The notes below the pieces were generated by a model that worked only from the letters and a program-made list of their open reading frames with translations, was not told the origin of the DNA and searched no databases. Source: Rutidosis leptorrhynchoides (taxonomy: Eukaryota; Streptophyta; Magnoliopsida; Asterales; Asteraceae). From it: a DNA stretch of 64,000 bases. Position 1 is the stretch's first letter. The number at the start of each line of letters is the position of its first letter. Of the stretch, positions 1 to 37,673 are shown piece after piece. The stretch is from positions 5,886,501 to 5,950,500 of the forward strand of contig NC_092333.1 in the NCBI RefSeq assembly GCF_046630445.1, read 5' to 3'. The position numbers were made by a program, and so were the translations under genes.

Positions 1-88
1 TGGACATTTTTTTGAGCCCATTAGTTAAAGCCCAAAGCTAGTTCTCATATAATATGCCTAACATAGGGAAGGCGACAATTTTTTTTTT

Positions 89-138
<50 letters not shown>

Positions 139-2430
139 TGTGCGCGCGCGCCAAATCCAAACGTGTTTGGGTGTTGTGCATCACTCCGTATAGATCTAAT
201 CAATTACTCGTATAAGTTTGCGAGATCTAATAAGCTCATAGGGCAACACGATTTGTATCAATTGCAACTTATCCGATATGATGATCGCACAAGTGAATTT
301 TATGATTGATTCAAATGTCCAGTTCTATTATTTAAAGGTAATATAAGTTACGATACGATATTCTAAACATATATAAAAACTACAACATTTATTATTACGG
401 AGTAATATTCAATATTCATCGATATGAAAGCATTAAAACAAATATGAAAATACATGCATCAATTAATAGTATTCACATTCACATAGTAGTATATCCTACT
501 AGTGCATGACGGCCCGTTAAGTTTGTGGATCATCGACTAGTTAGGTGTTTGAGGAGAATCGTGAAGTCCAATACTCTCTTATTTCCTCTGCACTTCTTCC
601 AGGAATTCGTCCAGCGATTAACGACCATCTAGCATAATTATCACGACTAAAAGTTAATTATTCGTTTCAAATAGTTCCCAAAGTAGTACTAGACAAACAT
701 GTTCATGCACATTTCACATGATAACTTTGAATGAATTAGATTTAAATAAGGGTTTATAGTTTGGTAATTTATCAAATTTCTTTCTTTCTTTTTTTACCGA
801 TTTAGATATTAAACTTCGAAATATTTCTGTATTCAAATGTTAAAACAGTTTGTAGCTTAGGAAATTAACTTACTATTCTAACTAAGTATAGAAATTGCAG
901 AAAACACATTAATTTAAGTATGTAGTAAAAAAATGCGTAAAAAACATATAATAATCGTTTTTAAACTTTAATTTATACAATAGGTGGTTTGGAAATCGGT
1001 CACATATAATAGTAAAAAAAAAAAAAGTGTGGAATTCCAAACTAAGCCCATTGATGAATAATTATATATTACTAGCTATATTTGTTCTGTTTTAATGTGT
1101 GAAACACTATGAATTGTGTACTAATTGCATCATGTCAATTACTCGTGCCCAGCTAAAAGAAAATTGGGTAATCGAGTTCACCTTTCGCCGACGAGCTTAT
1201 ACATTCTAGTGATGAGTGTTTTTTCGTCCTCCGAGAATGTAAGTTTAGATTGTTGACTAGATTGCTCTTCTGTAAAGAAATGCATAAAAAAATGATCAAA
1301 AATTTTGAGAATGTATGAAGACATTAGTATTAACTTTTTGTTTATTTAGCACACTTCTCTCCTTTATAGCTACACAAACTTTAGTTTCATCAAGAAATTA
1401 ACAGTACATATACAGGGTGACAACGTTAAACACGTGCGATATGTAAGCAAAAAAAAAGTAATTAGAAGTTGAGATAGGCACCGTGGCCGGTAGGATTGGA
1501 ACTGTCATTAGAAGTTGAGTGCTTGTCCAAACTAGCCATTATAATATGAGTAATCGAAATTATCCTTTGAAGGTTTAAGATAATGTGTGTGGATTTGAGG
1601 GCTGCAAATTTCATTATAAATAGAAGGGAATGAACCCTTTGCATCATGGGTTTTCAACATTAGTTTTCAGTATAAGAATGAAAGGTACAGAAAGAAAAGC
1701 AAATGACCAAAGAATGGTAGGTAGATAACATACTTATAAGCTTTTAATTTGGTCCAAACCAAGATTGGTAGCTATTTTTAACACTTAGCTTTTGTTTGAA
1801 TAGTCTACCTTTTCTGACTAGCTAGCTACTGAATTATTCCCTAGATTATATTCTCTAGTCTTTCGTTTAGATTGTTTTCCATTTTTCCCTTTGTTTCTTG
1901 GTCAATGTCGATATTGTCCTTGAATTGTTATCGTAGGTTTTGTGAGCTTAGTTTTAGTTTTTAGTTTAGTTTGCTCGGTTATCGTGTTTGTGAGTTCAAA
2001 GGAGGTTTCATTTTTGATGAACCTTCCTTTTGAGTTATAATAGTTTTCTTTTTTCGCTGGAAAAAAAAAAACAAAGCCTTGAGGGTTGGTTTGTATTTTT
2101 TATCTTTTAATTTTGATTTCGTTTTTGGCAACGTTTGGCCATTATAAGGCTCGGTATAAATAGTTCCTTAGTGTTTCACTTTTTAGGTACGAATCTTTTT
2201 GGGATTTTCTCTCGTTGTATCCAGTATTGAATACGTTTTCTATTTAAAAACGTCTTCCGTATTTATATAAATTTTCAGTATTTTTGTCGGAAGAAAAACC
2301 TCCAGAGATTTATAATCTAATGGTACATATGGAGCCATTTCAATGAAAAGGTTAATGATTAAAATTTTATAGTAATATTAGTTGCCTTTAAAAAATCGTA
2401 TGACCGTGCATAAAAAGAAAAATACAATAC
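1..2430. other. AT-rich intergenic stretch, no gene seen
   Basis: I see no coding region, RNA gene or bounded transposon in this stretch. It holds a poly-T tract at about 94-137 followed by a short GC-alternating run, and short A/T runs. The few open frames are short and show no recognisable protein composition. Confidence 0.6.
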
Positions 2431-2432
2431 AA

Positions 2433-2462
2433 CTAGTGAAATGACCCGTGGAATCACGGGTT
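2433..2462 (-). mobile_element. Helitron-like 3' terminus (candidate)
   Basis: On the minus strand a 7-bp stem (ACCCGTG...CACGGGT) with a 4-nt loop is followed by eight to nine bases and then CTAG next to a host T. That is the layout of a Helitron 3' end: hairpin, short tail, CTRR, insertion between A and T. A related sequence with the same ACCCGTG core recurs near 2531. I could not find a matching 5' TC end, so the element's extent is unknown. Confidence 0.35.
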
Positions 2463-3323
2463 TATTTAAACGAAACAGTTTGATATGTTTTAGGTATTAA
2501 GTGAACGTAAATGCTAAAGTCATTTAGTTTAATGACCCGTGAAACCACAGAGTCCGACTAAAAAACTCGGCAGTTGAACATTTCACCAAACTACTAAAAT
2601 ACATATTAAACTATACACATCCAATCATAAGTGATAATATTAGTTGTCATTTTATTTTAAAAGTGTAAATTAAAATATAAATTTAGAATTACTTTCCTTC
2701 TTCCAAACTTTTATACCTTCTCGTACTCAATTCAAAATAATTAATTAAAATAAGTTAAAATTATTTAATTTTAATATTTAAAATAATAATTATTTTAAAA
2801 TAATAATAATTATTATTATTAATAAGATTTAATAATAATAATAGTATTTGTTTTTTTATATTTAAAAATCGTTTATCCATAAGCTGTTGTCCCATATCGT
2901 TTTTTTTTTTTTAATTATCAACTTCCCATATCCTTTTTCTTAATTATCGCCTTGTTTTGTTATTACTTTTTTAAATAATTAATGACATCACAATATACAT
3001 CCTAAATTCTACACGTGTCTTGTTAAGGCAAAATTAAAGGAGAATTAACTTAATAATGACATCATCATTTTAGCTATTAAACTAAAAAGATGATTTTTTT
3101 TTTTATTTTTATTTTTTTGACTCGCAAAGCCACAAAGTTATAATTACATACAAATATTGAACTTGATTCTTTATTAAAGATTCCAAAATCTCAACTACGG
3201 AGTACTTAGCTACCCTTGAAGTTCGATCCAAAAAGAAGAAAATGTATCATAATAATTATAGAAAATTGAAAACTATATAAAAATTCTTTTTTAAATCTGA
3301 TTGTATCAAATATTTCAAATAAA

Positions 3324-3574
<251 letters not shown>

Positions 3575-4032
3575 TATTCTAAATACCACCCCAAGTTTGG
3601 TCGTTTGATTACCAAAAAACGACACCTCCACCTCCAAATATACAATTTCGCCCCCTCAACTTACCTCACTTCTCAATTTTTTCAGGGGTCAAATCCGTAT
3701 ATTTATTAAACTATTTTAAAAACATAAACTAACACCACCCAAATTTTTGTCGGTCCGTATATTCCTTTTAGACGCGGGTTAAATTCTTCCACCATCACCG
3801 TAAAACCAGAAATTATTTTATGAACACAACGCAACTGGGTATACGCGAAACAGACGCTTTTTAAAGAACGACAAGCGTAGAATTTAGGATGTATATTGTG
3901 CCCTTAAATTTTGCTACAATTTAGGATGTATATGTAAATTAGGAAATTAGGATGTATTAACTACAATTTTAAAGGGCATCATTAACAACAATTTAGGATG
4001 TATATAACAATTTAGGATGTATATGTAAATTA

Positions 4033-4228
4033 GGAAATTTGTGAGTTTGATAAATTAATTTTGTGATATATTTGGAAAGTTAGAGTGTAATAAATGAGTG
4101 TGTTATGCATGGAAGATAACTCGAAATACATGTCGTTATTTAAAAAGCGTCTGTTTCTAAACCTCATTTATTACACTCTAACTTTCCAAATATATTACAA
4201 AATTAATTTATCAAACTCGCAAATTTCC
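4033..4228. repeat. Near-perfect 66-bp inverted repeat (hairpin)
   Basis: 4033-4098 pairs with 4163-4228; I count about two mismatches over 66 bp, with a 64-bp spacer. A second inverted pair (3848-3874 with 4131-4157) uses part of the spacer, so two alternative folds compete. Copies of 'aatttaggatgtatat' repeat directly just upstream (about 3884-4030). Confidence 0.85.
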
Positions 4229-4331
4229 GGTTTTACATATGTATTAACTACAATTTTATATTATTCATGAAAACTTTGACATCATTGATGGTTCTTAACA
4301 TGTGCCCTTAATGTACAAGTTAGCTTTTCCC

Positions 4332-4406
<75 letters not shown>
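4332..4406. repeat. (AAT)n microsatellite
   Basis: An uninterrupted run of about 25 AAT units. Confidence 0.95.
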
Positions 4407-4407
<1 letters not shown>

Positions 4408-4703
4408 TATGAATTAATCAGTACACTTGCAAATATGTAGGTAAGACAACGAGTAATGTTCATTTAAGTATCGACACGTAAACTAAACGCATTTAAGTAA
4501 GTCACAAAATTCCTATTTCCTTTTTCTTTTTTAGAAGTGAATTCCTATTTACTTTGTCATGCTAATAACGAAACTAACTTCCCGACAATGCATCTTATAT
4601 GACCAGGTTTCAAGCCATGCCACGACTCCCTCTCCCTCATATTTTCATGTATTAATCGCGACACGTAAAATGATTCACATTCAACAACTCTGATGGATAA
4701 CTT

Positions 4704-4985
4704 ATGTTTGAGACGTACGATATGAGGGTGGCGGTAGAGATAATGACCGGAAATCTCTTCTACGTTCAAGTTGATAATAATGCCACCGTACTAGACCTTA
4801 AGAAACAAATTGAACGTCAAGAAAAGCTCCCACATGATCGACTTCTTCTCATTTCGTATAGCGATTTGATGAAGGAAGATGACGCCGCTCTAGTTAATTA
4901 TGGTATTCAAGACGGTTCTCATCTTTATCTCTTCTTTAATTCCCTTAAGGATTGTTCGAATCACGAGTTTTTGAAGTATTTCTGA
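4704..4985 (+). CDS. Ubiquitin-like domain protein, single exon
   Basis: A 93-residue open frame with the pattern of a ubiquitin fold. Its parts are a first strand (MRVAVEIMTGN, from residue 7), a second strand (LFYVQVD), the helix with the family motif TVLDLKKQIERQEKLP (residues 28-43), a strand RLLLI, and a closing DGSHLYLFF near residue 72. Hydrophobic spacing follows ubiquitin. There is no C-terminal di-glycine, so it should not be conjugated to targets; it may act as a standalone ubiquitin-like domain or be a fragment of a longer protein. The start at 4704 gives six extra residues; the ATG at 4722 starts exactly where the fold begins and is equally likely. The gene lies between inverted repeat arms (see the element at 3575-5880), so it may be captured rather than a resident gene. 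Function is unknown. Confidence 0.55.
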   Translation: MFETYDMRVAVEIMTGNLFYVQVDNNATVLDLKKQIERQEKLPHDRLLLISYSDLMKEDDAALVNYGIQDGSHLYLFFNSLKDCSNHEFLKYF

Positions 4986-5187
4986 TCCGAAATAATTCTT
5001 TTAATTTGTTATTTGGTGTATGTATCACTTTGGGATTTTGGAACTTTGGAGGTAATGTATTCATATGTATATAAACGAGGTCCGGATCGTCCCGTGCGTT
5101 GCCGCGGGGCTTTTCGAATTGCATATTCATATTTAGTGTAACGTTATGTATTTACAGAAGCAAAAACGGCCCATACGTTGCTCCGCG

Positions 5188-5189
<2 letters not shown>

Positions 5190-5269
<80 letters not shown>
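5190..5269. repeat. (TA)n microsatellite
   Basis: About 80 bp of pure TA repeats directly downstream of the ubiquitin-like ORF region. Confidence 0.95.
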
Positions 5270-5273
<4 letters not shown>

Positions 5274-5640
5274 AATAGCCCGAAATGGTTAGTGTTTTTT
5301 TTAGAAAACGTCCGTTTCACATATAGTTAGTTGCGTTGAGTTCGTAAAGTTATTTTGAGTTTGATAGTGATGGCGGTGGATGAAACTCGGGGTGAATATA
5401 AATATAAGGCCCGTTTTAGATGTTGGGTTATTTAGCGTTTTTAAAAAAAATGTCCAGCTAGTTTTGTTTTGTCTGTAAAATTATTTCGAGTTTAATGGTG
5501 ATGTCGGAAAAATTTAACTGGCGGCGAGCTGGAAGATACAGCCGTTTAAAATTTTGGGTGGTGTTGTTTATAGTTTAATAATAAAATAATGATTTCACAT
5601 TTATACCCCTTAAAGATTTACGGATTTGATCCTGAATGGG

Positions 5641-5874
5641 GGCTGAAGTGAAAATTTAGATGTTGCTAACTGTTGTCGTTTGAGAAACGTGAATTGGGTG
5701 AAACGTCCAAAATTCACTGGCTGAAGTAAAAATATGAAAGCTGTTAACTGTTGTCGTTTGAGAAGCGTGAATTGGGTGAAACGACCAAAATTCACCGGCT
5801 GAACTAAAAATTTGGAAGTTGTTAACTGTTGTCGTTTGAGAAGCGTGAATTGGGTGAAACGGCCAAAATTCACT
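5641..5874. repeat. Three tandem 78-bp units
   Basis: Units at 5641-5718, 5719-5796 and 5797-5874 begin with GGCTGAA and share a near-identical second half. The first half of each unit is more variable. The short minus-strand frames here simply follow the repeat. Confidence 0.9.
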
Positions 5875-5880
5875 GAGACA

Positions 5881-8020
5881 ATTAGTATACATATAATAAA
5901 ATGTACTTCTATATTTGTATCTTATGATCTTAGGATTTCTAAACATCAAATGCTTTATGGACTAGCTAGCAGTATCGAAATAACTCATTAATCTTAATGT
6001 TGAGAGTTTAAGCCTAGATGTGTTTGTTTGCTTTTCCAATAAAAAAAAAATAGGTTTTTAAACATTTTTGCAACCTATTATATATAGACAAAATTACGAG
6101 TTTCGTCCCTTGACTTATACCCAGATTTTACTCCACGTACCTAAACTCTTTTTGCTAAATTCGTCAATGTGGTAGTAATTATTAACGTCGTCGTATGTCC
6201 CTTTGTCGTGTGCTTGCCGTCAATATCAAGTATAACATGTAGAGTCAAGTAAAGTAACAATACGCTCGTACATGTTTAAAGTTTTTGGCAACAATCTGCT
6301 CATGTAGTGATTGTCAAGCATAACATTTGATGGGTATGTATGTTGCAATCCGAGTACTTAACAAAGTACTTCTACGTCATCTTCGTTGTAGGCCAGAGCT
6401 CATAACATGACATTTTCAAAAAGAAAACGTCATCAACTCAAAGATACAATAGATAGTCCTGAAGAGGCTTGTACATTAAAAGGAACAAACAAAATATAAA
6501 CTATTAGTATAACTTTCAACGTATTCAAAATAAAATTCGACCAACGCACTTAAGAAATGAAAATACACACCAAACCAACAAAAAGAGCAAACAAACGATA
6601 AGATAAGAACTAATGCCGTTAACAACCTTTGGGACCCAATTTTTTCATTTTACCATTAATCGTCTCATGTAGAATTTCCTTGCCTGAACGATTATCAGAC
6701 TTGTAAAGTAGTACGCTAGAAGAACCGTCACTGACTAAGATAGCTATTGAAGGAGCTAACAATCCACGATCCACGAGTCATTGAAAACCCCTAGCCGATT
6801 CATTATCCACAACCGAAGAAGCACCAACACAATCATCAACATGAGCTTCTCTAAACATATTTTAAACATCATCCCCAAAATCAGTATCATCCTCATTGTT
6901 GTGCAAAATGTAGGAACTCGAATTGGCCTCACCTCCGCATTCCTATTGGAACCATGATCCTGTTGACCAACATCGATTTTAGACCTCGCAACACGACAAA
7001 AACCGTATGAAGAGTTGGAACAATCGTAATATAACCTACCACAGCGGCCATCGACATTCGGAATGGAATGATGATGTTAGAGGACTCATATAACAAATGA
7101 CTTAGTCGGCCCATGGAAATTGAGAGGCCCATCATGTCTTAGTTTAATGAGCTGAATCCACTTTACATTTTTTTCAAACTCTTCAATGCAAAATAGAGAT
7201 GGCTATATATGATTATGATTCTATTTTATTTAATAAAACTTATTTAGTATTAACCAAATTCGATCTTTGATTTAGTATTAACCAATCACATCTAATCATA
7301 TCCTAAAATACCCTCACAACACTTTCCCACAACATTTACCACAAATACCATTCACTCTCACAACTCAGTCACGTCAACGTAATTACCTCCTATAACTTTG
7401 CAACACTATAACATTTTAATTTACGAGATCGAATGGTCTAAGACATTGTAAAGTAGCAATTGTTCTTGCACGCTTAAAAAACTTTTGTTTTCAACGCTGG
7501 GGTACAATACTTAACTTTTTTCAATAGACTTTATTAGTAAAAAAAAGTAAATCAAGGAATGTCTTTTCATTTTTAAAGCCAGCTAACAAACATAATAGCT
7601 GTTTTATCTATATTAGATTTTATTAATTAATTTATGTCCATGTCTAATGTCTAATTTTATATATGCAGGATCAGGTCAAGAAAAGCCTTGGCTTCATGGT
7701 TCCAATGACTACCAATATGTATTTTTCAATTGAGCTTACCAACTTCTTATACATTGTTAATTGTTACGGAGTAATAACGATTAATTAATAATAACAATGA
7801 CATAACAAGTTTCGTACAAACTTTGAGTTCTTCAAACCCGATTCAATAGTTGCATATATTGTACATCGTGCTTACGTACAATATAATATTTTCGACATTT
7901 AAAAAGTCCACACGATAGATGTCCTTGAAATGCAAGGTTTGCAAATGGCAATAACAAAATGAAATGCGAAATACAAACTAATGGAATTGAAGCATTCAAA
8001 GTAGACTTTTTTATCTTCGT
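5881..8020. other. Upstream spacer of peroxidase 1, no gene seen
   Basis: Non-coding by eye. At 6087 a sequence GACAAAATTACGAGTTTCGT matches the terminal repeat of the Mutator-like MITE at 35422, but no second end is seen, so this is at most a broken relative. A weakly coding-like minus-strand stretch around 6640-7130 has no recognisable domain. Confidence 0.5.
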
Positions 8021-8023
8021 TAT

Positions 8024-8033
8024 CTATAAATAC
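8024..8033 (+). promoter_or_regulatory. TATA box of peroxidase 1
   Basis: CTATAAATAC lies about 66 bp before the ATG at 8099. The second peroxidase has CTATAAATT at about the same distance (about 70 bp), and both promoters share a TAGACTTTT block just upstream, as expected of a duplicated promoter. Confidence 0.6.
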
Positions 8034-8098
8034 AAGACACTCATTAGTTACCTAATCATCTCTTCAATTCCCTGTTGTATACGTGTCAAAAAACAAAA

Positions 8099-33471
<25,373 letters not shown>

Positions 33472-33532
33472 ACTGATATTTTTTTTCCCAAAAAAAAAGT
33501 AACTAATTAAGTTGATGAGTGATTGTTGTTTT

Positions 33533-33538
33533 AATAAA
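33533..33538 (+). terminator. Polyadenylation signal of peroxidase 1
   Basis: AATAAA lies 62 bp after the stop codon, followed by T-rich sequence. Confidence 0.5.
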
Positions 33539-33539
33539 G

Positions 33540-34499
33540 ATATGCTCTCTAATTGTGTGATTCCGTTTAGTTCTTTCTTTGATTAGTCACTTGAAAGTGA
33601 TTGTATTGTATTTGAATTTAAAAAAAAAAAAATGTATTTCGATATTCTTTTGTATAAGAGTGGTTATTTTATTGTAGTTTTGGAATTGGAATTAGAATGT
33701 CATAAGTCGTAACAAACATAGAATTAATGTTAAATTATGAAATGTTTGGTTGTACAATATTTAATTATGCATTCTGTTATGCGATTCGATTTCGCTTAAA
33801 CAAAATTTAAACTACAACAAAAATACTAGTTAACCCGCTATAAACAAAATTTAAACTACAACAAAAATACTAGTTAACCCGCTATATGTAAACTTTGGCA
33901 GTTCTTGGCAAATCACATATTTAACCATTAGAGTTCTACCGTCCCTCAAAAGGAAACTCTCACGCCCCTCATCATTTGCACGTATCACACACGTTTGGGC
34001 GAAAATCTGAACCCGATCGACGGTACCCGGGAACACATCCATTCGGGCAGTGTTCCTGGGTAGAGGTCCGTAAACGAATCCGCTAAAACCTCCCTATAGG
34101 GTCAATATATACCACTAGTATTGGTGTTCAATTGTTTTAAAGAAAATCATGTCATCCCTAATGATCGAACCCATGACCTCTCCTGATCTCATGACACAAA
34201 GTACATGAGGGAACCGTTGGGCTTTGCCCGTAATATGTGGTAAATTCCTCTCGGCCTCTCGGGTGAGGCTCAAACACATAAAGTCTGAGACCTCCGAGGA
34301 ACCAACACATACCTTGACGTTATATTTTACTGTAACTTTAAAGCTTATGCGATTTTATATTAAGTTTTAGCTAACTTTTGTTAAGTAATCATGTACTTAA
34401 ACAAATCTAAACCGAGAGTTAAATTTATTATATTCATAACGTCACTACTCATCCAACATTGTTATATGATTAAACAATTTGAGTTTCTAATAACTACAG
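33540..34499. other. Spacer after peroxidase 1
   Basis: No gene seen. It includes an exact 44-bp tandem duplication (33798-33841 and 33842-33885). Around 34180, on the minus strand, GGTCATGGGTTCGATC looks like a Pol III B box, as in tRNA-derived SINEs, but no bounded SINE could be defined. Confidence 0.5.
33798..33885. repeat. Exact 44-bp tandem duplication
   Basis: Two identical 44-bp units back to back. Confidence 0.95.
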
Positions 34500-34761
34500 C
34501 TCCCTCCATCACATATTAATTATCTCATGAAAAAATACACAGTTTTAGATATACTTCGTAAAATAATAACAATGTAATTTTTCTTTTATAGTTTACGATT
34601 TTACCTCTTACTTTTTACCTATTTTTATCTTACATACATACATTAGCGATATTAATGAACTTTATCTTTTTATTTTTATCTACGTATATATATAAAAGTA
34701 AACAACTAATTTAAGACATCTAAAAATAAAATACTCGACAACAAATATGGGACGGAAGGAG
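34500..34761. mobile_element. Stowaway-like (Tc1/mariner) MITE
   Basis: About 262 bp. The left end CTCCCTCCATCACATATT and the reverse complement of the right end, CTCCTTCCGTCCCATATT, match the Stowaway terminus. Non-coding. A TA target duplication is not clear at the very edges. Confidence 0.65.
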
Positions 34762-34920
34762 CACTAAGTTGTTGAATACCACTTCCTTCTTCCCAACTAT
34801 ATCATAGGCGTCTTCAGCACTTGCGCATAGTGTGGAATCGAACAATGCGTGAAACTTTAGAGGGGCCTAAATTTTGAATTATAATGGTAGATTTGTTTAT
34901 AGGATTTTTTCTATCAATAG

Positions 34921-35333
34921 CAGTGTTGCAAAAAACCCGATTACTCGCCGATTAATCTCCGATTAATCATTTTTAAGAGTAATCCGTTCCGATTTTCAAA
35001 AATCCGTTTAATCAAAAGGTCAACGTCAATTGATGGATCAAAATCGAATTTTGTAATCAAAGTCGGTCAAAGTAAAAAAATGATTAACATTTTAACATGA
35101 ATTTATACTGGAATTTTATAGTTTTTGAGCAAAATGAATAATTTTAGACAATTATGTTAAAGTTTATTTTTATATTTATGCTTTTTTCTATATCTACACA
35201 TATAATTTTTAAAATTTAATATTTAAATGTATACAGTACAATTCGATTAATCCCCGATTAATTCCCGAATTATCGATTAATCCTTCTAAAGTCCTGACCG
35301 ATTAATCCTCGAATAGCGAATTTTGCAACCTTG
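34921..35333. mobile_element. hAT-like MITE
   Basis: 413 bp flanked by a perfect 8-bp duplication ATCAATAG (34913-34920 and 35334-35341). Ends are CAGTGTTGCAAAA and, reverse complemented, CAAGGTTGCAAAA. An 8-bp target duplication and CA-starting ends are typical of hAT. The interior is AT-rich with repeated CCGATTAATC motifs. Confidence 0.85.
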
Positions 35334-35421
35334 ATCAATAGTCTTAAGGGGTTATCCATAACTTATATGTAGAGTGGATAGTTATGATACAATAACTTTT
35401 TGCACGTCTAGATTTCTTAAG

Positions 35422-36501
35422 GACAAAATTACGCGGGTCGTCCCTATAGTTTTTTGCTTTTTTCACGCGTCATCCTTATGCTTTTGATTTTTCTCTGGTA
35501 GTCCCTTGAGTTGTAATATTTTTCAATTGACGTCCTTCCGTCACTAGCCGTCAGTTTGCAGATTGCTTATACAAATAATCTAGTTTCTTTTTTTTCTTTT
35601 TCTAATCATTTTTTTCTTTACTATACCAATCCCCATTTGATGTTTATTCCGGATCTCCATTTTATCTCCAAAATAAATTATCATTTTCATCCGATTAGAA
35701 AGCAAAAAACAAACCATCAAAAAACAAATTGAGAGAAATAAAAATGGCTTAAAGTTTCGAATGTTTCAAATTAGGGCAGACCTGTTTTGATGCACTACAA
35801 CAAGATAAACACAAACAAATAACAAATCAACATAACAACAAAAAATAAACCTGGGATTCGAACCAGAAAAAGCATAACCATCGTTTCCCGAACCCTTATC
35901 GTCATCGCTACCACTCCGATCTGCCACCACCGTAAGCGGCCACAAACGGCGGCAGTAAACGGCCACAAACGGTGCGATGGTAAACGGCCACAAACGACGG
36001 CGATGGTAAACGGCATGTTCTTTAAGTTTTTGATTTTGGTTTTTTTATTTCATGGACATGGATTTGATTTTGGGTAATTTTTTATTTTGTTGATTTATGT
36101 TCAAAAGCAGAAGCAACAAGTGTCTTAACATTAGGATTTGAGTTTTGATCCTGAACTGAACATGGATTTTGAATTAAGATGGATTGAATTGATTTTATTT
36201 TATTTTATTTTTAAAATTTTTGGTATATGTTTGAGAGGATTGGGTTTGTTGAAGGAAAATAAGAATTTACACGTAGGTGAACAAAGTAATGGTAAAATAG
36301 GAAAGTAAAGTGGAATGTCAAAGCTACCCTCACACGATATGCATGTGCGATGAGTTAACGTGAAAAATAGACGTTCAATTGACGGAGGGATGTAAACTGA
36401 AAAAATTTACAATTTAAGGGACTACCAATGAATAATTAAAAGTACAAAGACTACACGTGAAATAAGTGGTAAACCACAGAGACGACCGGCGTAATTTTGT
36501 C
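35422..36501. mobile_element. Mutator-like MITE
   Basis: 1,080 bp with terminal inverted repeats of about 45 bp starting GACAAAATTACGC. It is flanked by ATTTCTTAAG (35412-35421) and ATTCCTTAAG (36502-36511), nine of ten bases equal, fitting the 9-10 bp duplication of Mutator elements. It contains repeated AAACGGCCACAAACG units near 35940-36010 and no transposase. Confidence 0.75.
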
Positions 36502-36511
36502 ATTCCTTAAG

Positions 36512-37590
36512 CATACCACTTAGTGGTATGTTTAGATAACTCGTTATTTATATACTATAGCGGAATATTATTCAATAAAATATATTAAATTGTACTTCAT
36601 AATAGTTAAAAAGATTGGTTTATTATTTGTTTGGCTTCAATTGCTCGATAACCCAAATCCAAGTCAACAAATCTCATATATCGTTAAGTGAAATAGCTTG
36701 AAGAATTTTATAAGGGGCCCGGATATGACATATTTTATCAAGAAGACAAAATGATTTTAAAGTACAATATAAATTTTTCGTACAGTTGAAGAAAACTCAC
36801 TGCGAAATGCGAGTCAAAACACGAGTCAAAATGTGCGTAAAATATAAACATAGATATTTGAGGATGTTTTAAATTTTTAATAAATTCAATGTTCGAAAAA
36901 ATTTAAATCTATTAACACTTTGAAGGAATAAACATTTCATAGACGAATGAATATCAAGATTCCAACAAGAAAGTTAATATTTTCCAAAATATGTGAACCA
37001 AACGGATCCGTCTAACGAATCCAATTCCAACTACATCTTTGGAATTCTGCGAATCAAATGGGGCGTAACTGCAGCGTAAACAGACTAGCAAAGTACGGAG
37101 TACAAACTTAAGGAGCCACATATGGCGCTGTACTACAATAGGGCATCGATAAATTTAGAAGAAATGTTATATAATAATACGGAGTATACTATTACATCAG
37201 ATAAGGTCAAGTGCTTAAAAAAATACTAACTGGAAACCTTCGTGCTTCAAGTGACCCCTGATCCGTGGTGGACTTCTGTTTTAAATTTCGATAAATACTA
37301 TATATAAACGCGTTGCCCCTATTCTTTTGTTTCATAAATGACTAATTAATGCACTTCAAATGATCAACAAGGGATTACTATATTCTTAATGCAATTATCT
37401 CAACAAGTTTCCATTAAAACAGTGTAAAATTTTGAACCCTTGTGAAGCTTGAAAACTTCATATATATCGTGGTGACATATAATACGTACCCCACGTCTAA
37501 AGTTATTAAACTTGAAAGTTTTCAATGACAAATTGCTGTTTAATTAACTCACAAACATGCAGCTCACTAATAGGTAGACTTTTCAAAACT
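36512..37590. other. Upstream spacer of peroxidase 2
   Basis: AT-rich, no coding region or bounded repeat recognised. Confidence 0.55.
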
Positions 37591-37596
37591 TCACAA

Positions 37597-37605
37597 CTAT
37601 AAATT
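37597..37605 (+). promoter_or_regulatory. TATA box of peroxidase 2
   Basis: CTATAAATT about 70 bp before the ATG, with a TAGACTTTT block just upstream that matches the promoter of copy 1. Confidence 0.55.
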
Positions 37606-37673
37606 CAAGAATTGTAATTAGTTTACTAATCATCTCTCTCTAGTATAATATTTTGAAAACTCAAAAAGGCAAA

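Larger units (their letters stand above)
3575..5880. mobile_element. Inverted-arm element enclosing a ubiquitin-like ORF (candidate)
   Basis: The left arm (about 3575-3875) reappears in inverse orientation at about 5290-5720. Shared blocks include 'ggtcaaatccgta', 'aacaccacccaaa', 'ccaccatcacc' and 'aaacgac', in the same order after reverse complementing. The arms are diverged and carry insertions, and the outer right arm has expanded into three 78-bp units. Between the arms are a strong hairpin, two microsatellites and the ubiquitin-like ORF. Long inverted arms around a host-like gene fit a Mutator-like element with captured sequence, but no target duplication is clear because the left edge abuts a microsatellite. 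It could also be two independent insertions of one repeat family. Confidence 0.4.

Noticed and set aside
4557-4769. Minus-strand frame overlapping the ubiquitin-like ORF
   Set aside because: No family resemblance; it is the shadow of the plus-strand ORF and its upstream sequence.
6087-6111. Second Mutator-like MITE
   Set aside because: Only one terminal repeat is visible; no inverted partner or flanking duplication was found downstream.
34150-34320. tRNA-derived SINE on the minus strand
   Set aside because: Only a B-box-like block is convincing; no A box at the right distance, no A-tail and no target duplication could be fixed.
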